Origin: CAYLHQ01 sp964628935
GTDB lineage: Bacteria > Acidobacteriota > Polarisedimenticolia > Polarisedimenticolales > DASRJG01
Assembly (NCBI GenBank): GCA_964628935.1
Contig: CAZVOE010000046.1
Location: 1 to 23,024 of the forward strand
Direction: 5' to 3'
DNA length: 23,024 bases
In this document: positions 22,558 to 23,024 of the stretch, piece after piece
Layout of the letters: every line of letters begins with the position of its first letter
How positions within the stretch are numbered: position 1 is the first letter of the stretch
Notes under the pieces: model-generated
The model's database searches: none
What the model was told of the DNA's origin: nothing
Seen by the model: only the letters and a program-made list of their open reading frames with translations
Translations under genes and position numbers: made by a program

Positions 22558-23024
22558 CTAGTGAAAATCCCGGCTCCCCACCTTCGGGGTGCCGGTCTCG
22601 AGCCGCGGCTCCCAGAACGCGTCGGCGATCAGGTGGACAACGCCGTCCTCGACCTGCAGACGGCCGTTCACCCCGAGAAACGACGCCGTCTTCACGAGGA
22701 GCTTGAAACGCTCGTAGACCGGGGCCCACACGACGACGTTCACGAAGCCGGTTTCGTCCTCGAGCGTCATGAAAACAACCCCCGACGCCGTGCCGGGCCT
22801 CTGGCGACAGATCACGAGCCCCGCGTAGCGGACGCGGCGGCCGTCTCCCATGTGAGAGACCGTGTGCGCGTCCGGGATGCCGAGGGCGCGGAGCCGCTCG
22901 CGGAGCGGTTCGAGGGGGTGGCCGAGGGCGCTGTGTCCCGAGGCGCGGTAGTCCCACGCGATCGTCTCGAAGGGGTCGAGGGCGGCGAAGCGCGGAGCGC
23001 GCTCGTCGGCGCGCATCTCCATCC
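22558..23024 (-). CDS. dnaE2: Error-prone DNA polymerase DnaE2/ImuC, C-terminal part (5' end beyond window)
   Basis: About 155 residues of the C terminus are present. The reading frame is open to the window edge, so the start and the polymerase domain lie outside. What is visible is the linker before, and the OB-fold of, the DnaE2 group: the VRYAGLVICRQRPGTASG segment, VVFMTLEDETGFVNVVVW, and the strand VNGRLQVEDGVVHLIA. The final residues SRDFH are a characteristic ending of DnaE2 proteins. DnaE2 replaces the replicative alpha subunit in translesion synthesis, usually with ImuA and ImuB, whose genes may lie beyond the edge. A hairpin with a T-rich tail overlaps its last codons. Confidence 0.9.
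   Translation of the reverse strand, partial: MEMRADERAPRFAALDPFETIAWDYRASGHSALGHPLEPLRERLRALGIPDAHTVSHMGDGRRVRYAGLVICRQRPGTASGVVFMTLEDETGFVNVVVWAPVYERFKLLVKTASFLGVNGRLQVEDGVVHLIADAFWEPRLETGTPKVGSRDFH
22561..22595 (-). terminator. Possible intrinsic terminator inside the end of dnaE2
   Basis: Read leftward, CCGGC-A-CCCC, loop GAAGGT, GGGG-A-GCCGG form a nine-base-pair stem with one A-A mismatch. It is followed at once by GATTTTCAC and the stop codon. The T-run is short (four), so termination may be weak. The hairpin lies in the codons just before the conserved SRDFH ending, so it would have to work without a 3' untranslated region. Confidence 0.35.

Noticed and set aside
1..23024. CRISPR array, tRNA/rRNA, integrase, insertion sequence or toxin-antitoxin pair
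   Set aside because: No spaced direct repeats, no tRNA-like fold noticed, and no transposase, integrase or small paired genes in the short gaps.

Overview
This is a gene-dense, strongly GC-rich bacterial chromosome segment. GTG start codons are frequent and four-base start/stop overlaps are pervasive. The gene content fits a free-living Gram-negative from the Acidobacteriota or a similar high-GC lineage such as Myxococcota or Eisenbacteria: exported proteins with cysteine-rich repeats, exported amidohydrolases, a META-domain lipoprotein, a nucleotide-transporter-like protein with HEAT repeats, a DnaE2-type polymerase, and a REP-like palindrome. This placement is an inference from gene content only. 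I see no tRNA, rRNA, CRISPR array, insertion sequence or phage gene. No gap between genes exceeds about 125 bases.

Layout. Bases 1-2633 (+) hold the 3' part of a secreted subtilisin-like (S8) protease with a cysteine-rich tail. Bases 2581-5987 (-) hold a two-gene unit: an ADP/ATP-translocase-like membrane protein with a long HEAT-repeat tail, followed by a cyclic-nucleotide-binding-domain protein. An 85-base divergent promoter region with two inverted repeats (5988-6072) separates this from a rightward unit (6073-9968). That unit encodes an exported phosphatase fused to a kinase-like domain, a membrane-anchored double zinc-ribbon protein, a DUF4442 hotdog protein and a META-domain lipoprotein.

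Bases 9952-13159 (-) hold a coupled three-gene unit: an exported amidohydrolase, a second exported amidohydrolase that has lost its metal ligands, and a YhhQ-type queuosine-precursor transporter. A 121-base divergent region carries a good sigma-70-like promoter and a REP-like palindrome. It leads into nadA-nadB and a metallo-beta-lactamase-fold hydrolase (13281-16839, +). Then come a complete seven-gene Mrp Na+/H+ antiporter operon, mrpABCDEFG (16859-22535, +), and the 3' end of an error-prone DNA polymerase gene, dnaE2/imuC (22558-23024, -), cut by the window edge.

Working together: nadA and nadB make quinolinate from aspartate for NAD, and the Mrp subunits form one membrane antiporter for pH and Na+ homeostasis. 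The most unusual items are the exported phosphatase-kinase fusion and the tandem intact/degenerate amidohydrolase pair coupled to a queuosine-precursor transporter. The genes heading three rightward units show AT-rich -10-like boxes almost touching the start codon and no Shine-Dalgarno sequence, which suggests leaderless or near-leaderless mRNAs.
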